Of a stretch of DNA of 36,668 nucleotides, positions 1 through 7,253 are shown piece after piece. Numbering within the stretch: the first letter of the stretch is position 1; each line of letters opens with the position of its first letter. This stretch comes from Phycisphaerae bacterium (GTDB lineage: Bacteria; Planctomycetota; Phycisphaerae; Phycisphaerales; SM1A02): assembly GCA_016873275.1 (NCBI GenBank), contig VGXO01000031.1, positions 1 through 36,668 on the forward strand. Reading direction: 5' to 3'. The translations under genes were made by a program, and so were the position numbers. The notes beneath the pieces were generated by a model, which was given only the letters and a program-made list of their open reading frames with translations, searched no databases and was not told the DNA's origin.

Positions 1-31
1 TTTGGGACTCGAGGACCCAATGCACGGAACC

Positions 32-432
32 ATGAAGAAGCCACGACACAAGCACCCTTCGGCGGCACCGCGAGCGCGCAAGCGGGGCCGCCGAAGGCGA
101 TCGACAGGACAAGGGACGATGGTCCAGCCGCCGCAAGACCGAGGTCGTCCTCCGGCTCCTCCGCGGGGAGACCCTCGACGCACTCAGCCTGGAGCTCGGC
201 GTCACCACCGGACGCCTCGCCGAATGGCGTGACGAGGCCCTCGCCGCCATGCAGGCCGGACTCCAGTCACGCGAGCCCGACCACCGCGACGGCTTCATCC
301 ACGACCTCTGGCGTCCGGGGTGGGGCCAAGGTCGGCGACCAGGCCTTGCAGATCGAGCTCCTCCAATGCAAGATCGACATGCTGAAGGACGGCCTCCGCC
401 CTCCGCCGCGGAGGTCGTCGCCCGATCGTTGA
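32..432 (+). pseudogene. IS3-like transposase OrfA remnant (frameshifted)
   Basis: A broken first reading frame of an insertion sequence. The peptide RRKTEVVLRLLRGETLDAL followed by LGVTTGRLAEWRDEAL, read in frame 3 from about 129, looks like the helix-turn-helix start of OrfA proteins of IS3-type elements. The frame is lost after about 300, and the coiled-coil end (AKVGDQALQIELLQCKIDML) continues in another frame up to the stop at 432. The likely original start, ATG at 32 (MKKPRHKHPS), lies in yet another frame. At least two frameshifts therefore separate start, middle and end, so no functional protein can be made. I saw no terminal inverted repeats, and the left end may lie outside the window. 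The family assignment rests on resemblance only. Confidence 0.65.
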
Positions 433-435
433 AGT

Positions 436-725
436 TTGAGCCGCGCGACGCCACCCTCCGCGAACCGGACCTACGGCATCCAACGCGTCTGCCTCGCGTG
501 GCGGATCTCCCGCGCCACCGTACAGCGGTTCAAGGCCGCGATCGAGAACGGACCCGCAACCCATGCCAAACGCGGTCCCAAAGGCTTCCTCGACGACGGG
601 GAACTCCTCGCCGAGATCCGCGCCGTGCTCGGCTCCGCCCTCTTCGTCGGCCCCTGCGTGACAAGAGACACCGCAAGGTCTGGGCGCCGGCACCGCCGAG
701 GGGCGGTCGCGGAGCTTCCGCCCGA
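436..725 (+). pseudogene. IS3-like transposase OrfB remnant (N-terminal fragment)
   Basis: This begins three bases after the OrfA remnant. The start, MSRATPPSANRTYGIQRVC followed by SRATVQRFKA and KGFLDDGELLAEIRAVLGS, resembles the N-terminus of IS3-family OrfB proteins. The next recognisable piece (HRKVWAPAPPRGGRGAS, resembling the usual G-x-R-K-VWARLR segment) is in a different frame at about 661-715. The integrase core with its DDE residues is absent. The long open frame that continues to 1986 is not transposase; it overlaps the next two genes in other frames. This is a truncated, frameshifted relic, and the right boundary is approximate. Confidence 0.6.
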
Positions 726-811
726 TTCGTTGGCGTCGCGCTCCCCTGCGCCTACCCTCCGCGTCCCGCGTTCCGGTGCATGGAGGCTCGGAGTCCGTCG
801 AGGCGCCCGTC

Positions 812-1405
812 GTGATCAAGAACATCTACTGCCTCGAGGGAGACTGGTCGGGGAACCCCCGCCGTCCCTCGACGGTTCGTCCCATCTTCGACCTGCTCGC
901 GCAGGCGCATCCGGCGCTTCGGTACGTGCATCGCTCGATCGGCACGCGCGAGGAGTTCGACCACGCGCTCGAGTCATGGACCCGCCGCAAGCACGCGGAC
1001 TTTCCCATCCTCTACCTCGCCTTCCACGGCGACGAGCGGGTGCTCTTCGTGGGCGACCGCCGGCGGCGCCGCGGACGCGTGACGCTCGAGGCGATCGCGG
1101 AGCGCCTCGAAGGTCGCTGCGCCGACCGGCTCATCCACTTCGGGAGCTGCCGCACCCTCAAGACGCCGCGGGAGTCGCTGCGGGAGTTCCTCGCGCAGAC
1201 CGGCGCGCTCGCCGTCTCCGGCTACCGCGAGGAGATCAACTGGCTCGTCTCCGCGGGCTTCGAGGTGCAGCTCCTCGGCGCGATGCAGGAGGCGAGCCTC
1301 GACCTGCGCGGCGCCCGGCGGACCGTCGAGCGGGTGCGCCGCGTGGCTCGCCCGATCGCGCGGGAGCTCGGCTTCCGCATGGAGACCCGCTCGGCGCGGG
1401 GCTGA
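812..1405 (+). CDS. DUF6642-like protein with possible caspase-like (CHAT-type) fold
   Basis: A protein of 197 residues read from GTG 812; an in-frame GTG at 776 would add 12 residues. The start IKNIYCLEGDW followed by STVRPIFDLL resembles the small family I know as DUF6642. Two motifs recall CHAT/caspase-like proteases: a strand ending in His-Gly (LYLAFHGDE, H72) and a strand ending in Ser-Cys (IHFGSCRTL, C113). These are where the catalytic His and Cys sit in that fold. A third segment (ALAVSGYREEINW) could be the strand after the Cys loop. It stands alone between the IS remnant and a convergent gene, with a TACCCT box at 753-758 upstream. Protease activity is an inference. The alternative is a non-catalytic relative. 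Confidence 0.7.
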   Translation: MIKNIYCLEGDWSGNPRRPSTVRPIFDLLAQAHPALRYVHRSIGTREEFDHALESWTRRKHADFPILYLAFHGDERVLFVGDRRRRRGRVTLEAIAERLEGRCADRLIHFGSCRTLKTPRESLREFLAQTGALAVSGYREEINWLVSAGFEVQLLGAMQEASLDLRGARRTVERVRRVARPIARELGFRMETRSARG

Positions 1406-1418
1406 CCCGCCTCGCCGA

Positions 1419-2399
1419 TCACTCCGGGGCGATGCCCGCCTCGGCGCAGACCTTCTTCCAGCGGGCGATCTCGTCGGAGACCACGGTGCCGAGCGCCTCG
1501 GGCGTTCCGCCGATCGGCACGACGCCCTCCGCGAGGAGCTTGTCGGCGACCGCGGGATCCGCGAGCGCGTCGTTCAGCGCCTTGTTCAGCCGATCGATCG
1601 CCTCGCGCGGCGTGCCCGCGGGAACGAACATCCCGTACCAGGCATCCACCACGAAGTCGCGCACGCCGCTCGACTCGACCGTGGGCACGTCGGGGAAGGC
1701 GGCGGCGGGTCGCGCCGTCGAGACGGCGATCGCGCGAAGCCGGCCTGCCTTGATCGCCTCGGCGGCGGCGCCGATCGAGACCCAGAGAAGCGGGACCTCG
1801 CCCGACTCGACCGCCTTCACCGCCGGACCACCGCCCTCGAAGAACTGCTTGCGGGTGCGGATCCCGGTCCTCTGGTCGAAGAGCACCCCGGTGAGATGCG
1901 ACGGCGAACCGGCCCCGAGCGATCCGACCACGACGCCGTCCGGCGACTTCCTCGCGGCGGCGATCACCTCGGCGAGCGAGCGGTAGGGCGACGCGACGCT
2001 CGCGACGAGCACCTGCGGCGTCATGCAGACCATGCCGACCGGGAGGAAGTCCTTCTGCGTGTCGAACCCGAGGTCCTTGATGACCGCCGGATTCGACGCA
2101 TGCGAGCTCAGCGTGAAGAGCACCGTGCTGCCGTCGGCGGGAGCCTTGGCGGCGACGGCGGATCCGGTCGCGCCGCCCTTGCCGCCGAGGTTCTGGATCA
2201 CGATCGGTCGACCGAGCGACTTCTCGAACTGACCCTTGAGGATCCTTGCCGTGACGTCGGTGCCGCCGCCCTCGGGCCAAGGCACGATGAAGGTGATCGG
2301 GGGCGCTCCGGCGCTCGGCGGAGAGGCATGCGCGGAGGCGGGGACGATCGGGATCAGCGAGATCAGGAGCGCGAGAACGCTTCGGCGACCGAGGTGCAT
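1419..2399 (-). CDS. Tripartite tricarboxylate transporter substrate-binding protein (Bug/TctC family)
   Basis: An exported solute-binding protein of 326 residues. The signal peptide (residues 1-23) has Arg5-Arg6, a hydrophobic core and an A-S-A cleavage site. The mature part carries the family landmarks: ITFIVPWPEGGGTDVTAR near the N-terminus, then NLGGKGGATG, PADGSTVLF, and the C-terminal VPAGTPREAIDRLNKAL. Such proteins bind carboxylates in the periplasm and deliver them to TctA/TctB membrane partners. No tctA or tctB lies in the window, so it is an orphan, which is common for this family. Start ATG 2399 sits about 30 bp from a perfect inverted repeat that encloses a TACCCT box. It converges with the DUF6642-like gene, 13 bp from its stop. 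Confidence 0.9.
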   Translation of the reverse strand: MHLGRRSVLALLISLIPIVPASAHASPPSAGAPPITFIVPWPEGGGTDVTARILKGQFEKSLGRPIVIQNLGGKGGATGSAVAAKAPADGSTVLFTLSSHASNPAVIKDLGFDTQKDFLPVGMVCMTPQVLVASVASPYRSLAEVIAAARKSPDGVVVGSLGAGSPSHLTGVLFDQRTGIRTRKQFFEGGGPAVKAVESGEVPLLWVSIGAAAEAIKAGRLRAIAVSTARPAAAFPDVPTVESSGVRDFVVDAWYGMFVPAGTPREAIDRLNKALNDALADPAVADKLLAEGVVPIGGTPEALGTVVSDEIARWKKVCAEAGIAPE

Positions 2400-2428
2400 G
2401 CGTGGATTCCTGAGGTGCGGGTGGTCGA

Positions 2429-2464
2429 GGGAGGCGACTGCGAGGGTACCAGCAGTCGCCTCCC
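2429..2464. promoter_or_regulatory. Perfect 13-bp inverted repeat over the putative promoter of the binding-protein gene
   Basis: The left arm GGGAGGCGACTGC (2429-2441) and right arm GCAGTCGCCTCCC (2452-2464) are exact reverse complements separated by 10 bp. On the minus strand the spacer contains TACCCT (2443-2448), the same -10-like box seen before other genes here, 43 bp upstream of the start codon at 2399. With transcription starting just after that box, only about half the repeat would be transcribed. A dimeric regulator's operator is therefore more likely than an RNA hairpin. No regulator gene lies next to it. Confidence 0.55.
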
Positions 2465-2489
2465 GCGGTCCGCGAGGCGTCCGACCAAG

Positions 2490-2541
2490 CCTTCGCCTCG
2501 CGCCTTCGCCTCGCGCCTTCGCCTCGCGCCTTCGCTCGCTT
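2490..2541. repeat. 13-bp tandem repeat, about four copies
   Basis: The unit CCTTCGCCTCGCG occurs three times in perfect tandem (2490-2528), followed by a fourth, imperfect copy (CCTTCGCTCGC). It lies between the binding-protein promoter and tRNA-Met, outside any gene. It looks like a simple low-complexity expansion. Confidence 0.85.
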
Positions 2542-2591
2542 GTCGCATCTCCCGCGCGCGACTACCGTACGCGGCTCGTCTGGTTCCCCTC

Positions 2592-2665
2592 GCCGATATA
2601 GCTCAGCCGGCTAGAGCGGAGGATTCATAAACCTCAGGTCGGTGGTTCGAGTCCACCTATCGGCA
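2592..2665 (+). tRNA. tRNA-Met (CAT)
   Basis: A full cloverleaf can be folded. The acceptor GCCGATA (2592-2598) pairs with TATCGGC (2658-2664), with discriminator A2665. The D-arm is GCTC...GAGC, the anticodon loop TTCATAA gives CAT, and the T-arm is GGTGG-TTCGAGT-CCACC. CCA is not encoded. The perfectly paired acceptor argues against an initiator tRNA. The anticodon-stem pair next to the loop is an A-A mismatch. CAT could also be an isoleucine tRNA whose C34 is modified to lysidine, but the arms look like elongator tRNA-Met. Confidence 0.93.
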
Positions 2666-2702
2666 TGCATCTCGATCGCGCCGCCCCACGCGGCGCCTCC
2701 AC

Positions 2703-2776
2703 GCCCCCGTAGCTCAGCTGGATAGAGCGTGGGTTTCCTAAACTCAAGGTCACAGGTTCGAGCCCTGTCGGGGGCG
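2703..2776 (+). tRNA. tRNA-Arg (CCT)
   Basis: The acceptor GCCCCCG (2703-2709) pairs with CGGGGGC (2769-2775), with discriminator G2776. The anticodon arm TGGGT-TTCCTAA-ACTCA gives anticodon CCT, which reads AGG. The T-arm is ACAGG-TTCGAGC-CCTGT. CCA is not encoded. It lies 37 bp after tRNA-Met in the same direction, so the two are probably cotranscribed. Confidence 0.95.
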
Positions 2777-2851
2777 TGCCCTCGGGCGTCGCGCGAAGCG
2801 CGATCCCGTTGGATGCGCGAGCATCCGCTCATGCGGGAGGACCCGCGGGAC

Positions 2852-2974
2852 TCAGTCGTCGCCGCCGGGCTGGCGACCCTTCGCGCGATCGATGCGGGCC
2901 TGCAGGATGAAGAGCGCGCCGAAGCCGCCGCAGATCAGGACCCAGGCCGCGTTGGCGAGCAGGACGGGCATCAT
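2852..2974 (-). CDS. Small single-pass membrane protein, 40 residues, unknown function
   Basis: The frame starts MMPVLLANAAW and continues through one hydrophobic helix (about residues 3-25) into a basic, polar tail (RIDRAKGRQPGGDD). The start at 2974 is supported by a GGAGG ribosome site 8 nt upstream on the minus strand and by a TACCCT box at 3026-3031. An in-frame start at 3061 would make 69 residues but would run through the ribosome site. The shape (one N-terminal helix, short charged tail) recalls small accessory membrane proteins such as CcmD, but no sequence motif supports that. It is divergent from trmL. Confidence 0.5.
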   Translation of the reverse strand: MMPVLLANAAWVLICGGFGALFILQARIDRAKGRQPGGDD

Positions 2975-3025
2975 GGGGCGGACCTCCACGAGGATGGCGG
3001 CGGAAGACCCGCCGCAGGAAGGCGG

Positions 3026-3031
3026 AGGGTA
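3026..3031 (-). promoter_or_regulatory. -10-like box TACCCT for the small membrane protein
   Basis: TACCCT followed by CCGCC on the minus strand, 51 bp upstream of the ATG at 2974. It belongs to the recurrent TAnnnT boxes of this window. No clear -35 element is visible. Confidence 0.4.
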
Positions 3032-3078
3032 GGGACGAATGCCCTTCCTCGGCAAGACCACGCCGGGGGGTGCACGCG

Positions 3079-3600
3079 ATGAGCGAGTCGCCGCCGCTCC
3101 ACCTCGTCCTCGACCGACCGGAGATCCCCAACAACACCGGGAACATCGGTCGCACCGCGCTTGCCACGGGCTCGCGGCTCCACCTGATCCATCCGCTCGG
3201 CTTCGAGCTCTCCGAGAAGGCGTGCCGCCGCGCCGGACTCGACTACTGGCCGCACCTCGACTGGCGCGAGCACGCCTCCTTCGAGACCTACGCGGCGACG
3301 AGACCGAGGCGGGTCTGGCTCTTCACCACGAAGGCGTCGCGGCTCCTCTGGGACGCCCGGTTCGAGCCGGGCGACCACCTCCTCTTCGGGCGCGAGACCT
3401 CCGGCGCGGATCCGGAGGTCCATGATTGGATCGACCGGTCCTACGGCGGCGAGTTCCGCATCCGATTGCCGATGATCCGCCGCCCGGAGGTCCGGAGCCT
3501 GAACCTCGCGACCGCCGTCGCGATCGCCGCCTACGAGGCGCTTCGGCAGTTCCGCGGCGGGAGTCCCGGCATGGGGTGCGTCCCCGAGGAGCTCGGATGA
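3079..3600 (+). CDS. trmL: tRNA (cytidine/uridine-34-2'-O)-methyltransferase TrmL
   Basis: A SPOUT-class methyltransferase of 173 residues that would 2'-O-methylate the wobble base of tRNA-Leu isoacceptors using S-adenosylmethionine. The three knot-forming motifs are present: an N-terminal NNTGNIGRTALATGS, a central LLFGRETSGAD, and a C-terminal IRLPMIRRPEVRSLNLATAVAIAAYEA. The length fits the family (about 155-175). Start ATG 3079 follows a G-rich stretch (GGGGGG, 3065-3070); a GTG at 3070 in frame is an alternative. It lies just downstream of two tRNA genes, though it is not obviously cotranscribed with them. Confidence 0.92.
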   Translation: MSESPPLHLVLDRPEIPNNTGNIGRTALATGSRLHLIHPLGFELSEKACRRAGLDYWPHLDWREHASFETYAATRPRRVWLFTTKASRLLWDARFEPGDHLLFGRETSGADPEVHDWIDRSYGGEFRIRLPMIRRPEVRSLNLATAVAIAAYEALRQFRGGSPGMGCVPEELG

Positions 3601-3720
3601 GCTCGTGCGAGACCCCGCCCGCGTCGCTCGAGGTTCCTCCCTAGCTCCCCTCCCCAACGCAACGCCCCGACTCCCCACCCCCGACGCCCGCTCTGCCCCC
3701 TTCGACCCCACGCCTCGATC

Positions 3721-3735
3721 CCCCGGCAACCGGGG
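3721..3735. terminator. GC-rich hairpin after trmL
   Basis: CCCCGG-CAA-CCGGGG forms a 6-bp hairpin about 120 bp after the trmL stop and just before the putative promoter of the prepilin gene. There is no T-tract, so terminator function is tentative. The rest of 3601-3834 shows nothing else recognisable. Confidence 0.35.
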
Positions 3736-3750
3736 ACAACCGCCCCTCCG

Positions 3751-3756
3751 TATCCT
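3751..3756 (+). promoter_or_regulatory. -10-like box TATCCT before the prepilin-like gene
   Basis: GTATCCTG lies 78 bp upstream of ATG 3835. It matches the TAnnnT boxes seen before other genes in the window. Confidence 0.35.
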
Positions 3757-3834
3757 GTTCGATGACTGGCGGAGACCTCCGCCCGGATCTGACCTGCGAC
3801 GCGGCGCTTCTGCGGCGTCCAACCGGAGTCCCGA

Positions 3835-4830
3835 ATGCACCCTGCTCCCGGCTCGACGGCCCGCCGCGGCTTCACGATCACCGAGCTTCTCGTGGTGATC
3901 GGCATCATCGTCCTCCTCATCGGGATCCTGCTCCCCGCGCTCGGCAAGGTGAACGAGCGGGCGAAGCGGACCCAGAGCGCCGCGACGATGGAGGAGTTCG
4001 CCAAGGCGTGCGAGGCATTCCGGCAGGAGTTCGGCTTCTACCCCGGCGTCGTCCCCGAGGAGGTGCTCGTCGCCGATCCCAAGATCAGCGGCACGGAGAA
4101 CGCGCTTCTCCACCTCATGGGCGGAGGCATCAACCAGGACGATCCCGCCTTCAACGACTCGTCGACCTCGGGCTGGCAGGTCATCAACTTCGGCAGCGGC
4201 GCGAACCAGTACAGCATCAAGGTGAACCCGGCGCAGATCGGCAAGGGCACCCGCGTCGGCGGGAAGAACTACGCCCCCTTCTTCAGCCCGAAGACCGAGG
4301 AGCTCGCCCCCGCCGACGGACAGATCGGTCGCAACGGGCAGCAGGAGACGAGCGAGACCCCGATCGGCGATCGCCTGCCTGACCTCGTCGATGCGTGGGG
4401 ACAGCCGATCCTCTACCTGCGGGCGGTGCGGAGCGTCGGTCCGCTCGTGGGCGAGGCGGGCGGCGCTGCGCCGCCGAAGCGGCAGTTCATCCTCGACTCG
4501 ATCAACCCCTACCTCAACTCGACGAGCCTCGGCGAGCTCGGGAAGAGCCAGTCCGACAGCATCATCCGCATCGCGACCGGCGACAACCGCGCCAAGACCC
4601 TCGGGCAGATCATCCGCCATCCCGGCATGGGGAACCCCACCGCGCCGGAGACGGGCACGCCGAAGGGCCAGATCGTGCTGATCTCCGCGGGCAAGGACGG
4701 GATCTACTTCAGCCGCTTCGACGGGCCCGGCTCGACCGCCGCGCCGGTGACCAACATCGTGACCGGCACCTACGGCAGTCCCCAGGTCGTCGAGCAGTTC
4801 GACGACATCGTGGTCTTCGGCGGCGGCTGA
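3835..4830 (+). CDS. Prepilin-type N-terminal cleavage/methylation domain protein (type II secretion/type IV pilin-like)
   Basis: A protein of 331 residues with a class III (prepilin) leader: 12 residues ending in RRG, then FTITELLVVIGII. The peptidase would cut between G12 and F13. Glu at mature position 5 is the residue needed for pilin assembly. One hydrophobic helix follows (to about residue 36), then a long extracytoplasmic domain with FYPGVVPE and a later LVDAWGQPILYLRA segment, as in GspG-like pseudopilins of planctomycetes. No secretion ATPase or other pilins are adjacent. It is longer than classical GspG (about 140) and is probably a surface or pseudopilus protein of unknown cargo. 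A perfect palindrome follows its stop. Confidence 0.85.
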   Translation: MHPAPGSTARRGFTITELLVVIGIIVLLIGILLPALGKVNERAKRTQSAATMEEFAKACEAFRQEFGFYPGVVPEEVLVADPKISGTENALLHLMGGGINQDDPAFNDSSTSGWQVINFGSGANQYSIKVNPAQIGKGTRVGGKNYAPFFSPKTEELAPADGQIGRNGQQETSETPIGDRLPDLVDAWGQPILYLRAVRSVGPLVGEAGGAAPPKRQFILDSINPYLNSTSLGELGKSQSDSIIRIATGDNRAKTLGQIIRHPGMGNPTAPETGTPKGQIVLISAGKDGIYFSRFDGPGSTAAPVTNIVTGTYGSPQVVEQFDDIVVFGGG

Positions 4831-4865
4831 GTGCCGCGCCGAGTCCTGATTCATCTCGATGCACG

Positions 4866-4897
4866 ACGACGCCCCGCCGGATCCGGCGGGGCGTCGT
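4866..4897. terminator. Perfect 16-bp palindrome between convergent genes, likely bidirectional terminator
   Basis: ACGACGCCCCGCCGGA is followed directly by its exact reverse complement. As RNA this would make a very stable hairpin, 35 bp after the prepilin stop (plus strand) and 24 bp after the stop of the minus-strand gene. There is no T-run on either side. Confidence 0.7.
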
Positions 4898-4921
4898 GTG
4901 TTCAGCAGCGATCGCGCTCTC

Positions 4922-5785
4922 TCAGCCTCCGGCGCCCGGCGGCGGAGGCGGCGGTGGCGGAGCCGGACGAGTCGCCGGATCCTTCGGAGCCCTGCCGGCA
5001 CCGTCGACCGGACCGCCACCAAGGTCGAGCGGCGGCGCGTCCGCGCCACGGCGACGCGGCGCATCGCCGCCTCGACCGCGACGGGGACCATCGCGCATCG
5101 GGTCCGCGCCGGTCGCAAGTCCATCACCCTTCATGCCGGGCTCGTCGCCCCCGCGGCGACGACGCGCATCCTCCATCGCCGCGCGGCGGGCGGCTTCCAT
5201 GAAGTCGCGAAGCTTCTCCTGCCGCTCCGGATCGAGGAGCGAGGTGACCTTCTCGACGACCTCGCGCGGGTTCACGACCTTCGCGCGAAGGACCGCGAGC
5301 TCCGCATCGACCTCGTCGGTCGGCTCCCCCGCACGGACGAGCTCGCCGCGGACCCGCATGAGCTGACGCATCTCCTCGCCGTGCTCCTCGCTGAAGCGGC
5401 GGGACTTCTCCCGCACCTCCCCGAGGTAGAGCTGGATCGCCTCCGACTGCTCGGGCGTCGGCTCGGTCTTCTTGACGGCATCGACGAGCATCGCCATCGC
5501 GCGACCCTCGCCGCGGGCGGCCCCTCCTCCGGGACGACCCTCGCGACCGAAGCCTTGCCGACCCTCCGCGGCGAGCGGATCGACCGGCGGACCGCCGAGG
5601 AAGCCGCGGTCGCGTCCCTTCGCGCCATCCTTCGCCGGAGGCGGCGGCGCCGGCTGATCGCCCATCGCGGGCGGCTGCGTGGGCGAATCGTCGGAAGCGG
5701 CAAGCGCGGGCGCCGCGAGGAGCGTCGCGCCGAGGAGGGCGGCAAGCGCCGCACGGCTCCCCACGAGGTGGTTCGATCGAGGCAT
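4922..5785 (-). CDS. Secreted proline- and glycine-rich protein of unknown function
   Basis: A protein of 287 residues. The N-terminus (MPRSNHLVGSRAALAALLGATLLAAPALA) is a clear signal peptide with cleavage near residue 29. A proline-rich linker (PAPPPPAKDG) and a Gly/Arg-rich stretch follow. The central helical region (about 95-205) is charged, with EQSEAIQLYLGEVREKSRR and LLDPERQEKLRDFMEAARR. The second resembles the LTxxQ-type helices of CpxP/Spy-like periplasmic proteins, but weakly. The tail is disordered and ends in a run of eight prolines. The open frame extends upstream to 7501, but that part is the antisense of mrp. Start ATG 5785 gives the signal peptide. A role in periplasmic stress or metal sensing is only a guess. 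Confidence 0.75.
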   Translation of the reverse strand: MPRSNHLVGSRAALAALLGATLLAAPALAASDDSPTQPPAMGDQPAPPPPAKDGAKGRDRGFLGGPPVDPLAAEGRQGFGREGRPGGGAARGEGRAMAMLVDAVKKTEPTPEQSEAIQLYLGEVREKSRRFSEEHGEEMRQLMRVRGELVRAGEPTDEVDAELAVLRAKVVNPREVVEKVTSLLDPERQEKLRDFMEAARRAAMEDARRRRGGDEPGMKGDGLATGADPMRDGPRRGRGGDAPRRRGADAPPLDLGGGPVDGAGRAPKDPATRPAPPPPPPPPGAGG

Positions 5786-6142
5786 GGTGGGAGTCCTGAA
5801 GTTGAAGAAGAGGACGAAGGAGACGAGATGTCGCACGGTGGGTCGAGCTCGCCGGACGTCCGGTCCGGAACGGTCGACCCGGTCAGTCTGCTCCCGTCGA
5901 GGAGTTCCGGCGGTCGCGCGTCGCCGCTCGGGACTCCCGCGTCGGGCACGGGTCTGCAACGGGATCGATCGGCGCCGATTGCCTCTCCCGCGCGGGTTCA
6001 CTCTAAGATCGCCGCTTCCCCCGAGGCGAGCCTCATCCACGACCGAGGCGGAGCGAAGGCTCCCGGACTCACGGAAGTCCGCGCCACCCGGCGCCATGGC
6101 GTGCCGGCGGAACCACCCGCCGAAGGACAGGACGACGCGACG
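5786..6142. other. Intergenic region between divergent genes
   Basis: A 357-bp stretch without a convincing gene. It must hold the promoters of the secreted protein (minus) and mrp (plus). The only element I can point to is a TTGCCT/TAAGAT pair at 5979-6009, listed separately. No structured RNA or repeat stands out. Confidence 0.5.
5979..6009 (+). promoter_or_regulatory. Putative mrp promoter (TTGCCT - 19 bp - TAAGAT)
   Basis: TTGCCT at 5979-5984 and TAAGAT at 6004-6009, followed by CGCCGC, the same downstream bases as at other boxes in this window. It lies 133 bp upstream of mrp. The spacing is slightly long for a sigma-70 promoter. Confidence 0.4.
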
Positions 6143-7243
6143 ATGCCCCTCCACCGCGACCAGATCGAGGATGCCCTCCGCACCGTGCAGGACCCGGACC
6201 TCCACAAGGACCTCGTGACGCTCGGCATGGTGAAGCGGATCGAGCCCGGCGAGGACCGCATCGCGCTGACGATCGAGCTCACCACCCCCGCCTGTCCCAT
6301 GAAGGACCGGATCCGCGCGGACATCGAGCGGGCGGTGCGCGAGAAGTCGAGCGCCTGCGGCTTCGGCGAGCCGAGCATCGAGGTCGAGTTCACCGCGGAC
6401 GTCAGGCGTCCGAACCAGAAGCTCCGCGACCAAGGCAGCCCGCTGCCGAACGTGCGGCAGATCATCGCGGTGGGCGCCGGCAAGGGCGGCGTCGGGAAGT
6501 CGACCGTGGCGACCCTCCTCGCGGTGGGCCTCGCGCGGCTCGGCGCGAGGACGGGACTCCTCGACGCGGACATCTACGGTCCCAGCGCCCCGACCATGCT
6601 CGGGCTCACCGACCTCCCGACCGCGGCACGGGGGAACATGCTCGTTCCCTTCGACGTCCACGGCGTCAAGGCGATGACGATCGGGAAGCTCGTCGATCCG
6701 GAGAAGCCGCTCATCTGGCGCGGCCCGATGGCGCACGGCGCGTTCAAGCAGCTCGCGACGCAGACCGACTGGGGCGACCTCGACTACCTCGTCATCGACC
6801 TCCCGCCCGGCACCGGCGACGTCGCCCTCACCATGGCGCAGCTGCTGCCGCTGACCGGCGCGGTCGTCGTCTGCACGCCGCAGCGGGTCGCGCAGGACGA
6901 CGCCCGCCGCGCGGTGCGGATGTTCCAGCAGCTCGGGATCGAGGTCCTCGGCGTCGTCGAGAACATGAGCTACTTCGTCGGCGACGACGGCAAGGAGTAC
7001 GACCTCTTCGGGCGAGGCGGCGCCGAGGTGATGGCGCAGACGATGTCGATCCCCTTCCTCGGGGCGATCCCGATCACCATGAGCCTCCGCGAGCACTGCG
7101 ACCTCGGGACGCCGCTCGGGAACTGGACCGGTCCCGGGGCGATCGGTCCGTCGATCGACGAGCTCTGCCGGAGCGTCGCGAGCCGCATCTCGATCGCGAG
7201 CCTGCAGGGTCGCTACGTCCAGCCGACGCTCAGCGTCACGTGA
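6143..7243 (+). CDS. mrp: Mrp/ApbC/NBP35-type iron-sulfur carrier P-loop ATPase
   Basis: A protein of 366 residues. Residues 1-95 form a MIP18/DUF59 domain, with TTPACPMKD carrying Cys51. Residues 105-350 form the Mrp ATPase, with deviant Walker A GKGGVGKST (113-121), DADIYGPSAP, and Walker B-like VIDLPPGTGDV. Family members bind an Fe-S cluster and hand it to client enzymes in the cytoplasm. The usual C-x-x-C after ENMSYF is missing here: the segment reads VENMSYFVGDDGKEYDLFGRGG. Cluster binding by that motif is therefore unlikely, as in some other bacterial Mrp proteins. Start ATG 6143 has AAGGACAGG about 12 nt upstream. The frame is open far upstream (to 4859), but that is the antisense of another gene. 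Confidence 0.93.
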   Translation: MPLHRDQIEDALRTVQDPDLHKDLVTLGMVKRIEPGEDRIALTIELTTPACPMKDRIRADIERAVREKSSACGFGEPSIEVEFTADVRRPNQKLRDQGSPLPNVRQIIAVGAGKGGVGKSTVATLLAVGLARLGARTGLLDADIYGPSAPTMLGLTDLPTAARGNMLVPFDVHGVKAMTIGKLVDPEKPLIWRGPMAHGAFKQLATQTDWGDLDYLVIDLPPGTGDVALTMAQLLPLTGAVVVCTPQRVAQDDARRAVRMFQQLGIEVLGVVENMSYFVGDDGKEYDLFGRGGAEVMAQTMSIPFLGAIPITMSLREHCDLGTPLGNWTGPGAIGPSIDELCRSVASRISIASLQGRYVQPTLSVT

Positions 7244-7253
7244 TGCGACCGCC

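Noticed and set aside
436-1986. Single 516-codon protein starting in the IS remnant
   Set aside because: After about residue 70 the frame loses any transposase motif and runs over two other genes in the wrong frame.
2611-2832. Open frame antisense to the two tRNA genes (RTCDLEFRKPTLYPAEL)
   Set aside because: This peptide is the well-known translation of tRNA genes in antisense and is not a protein.
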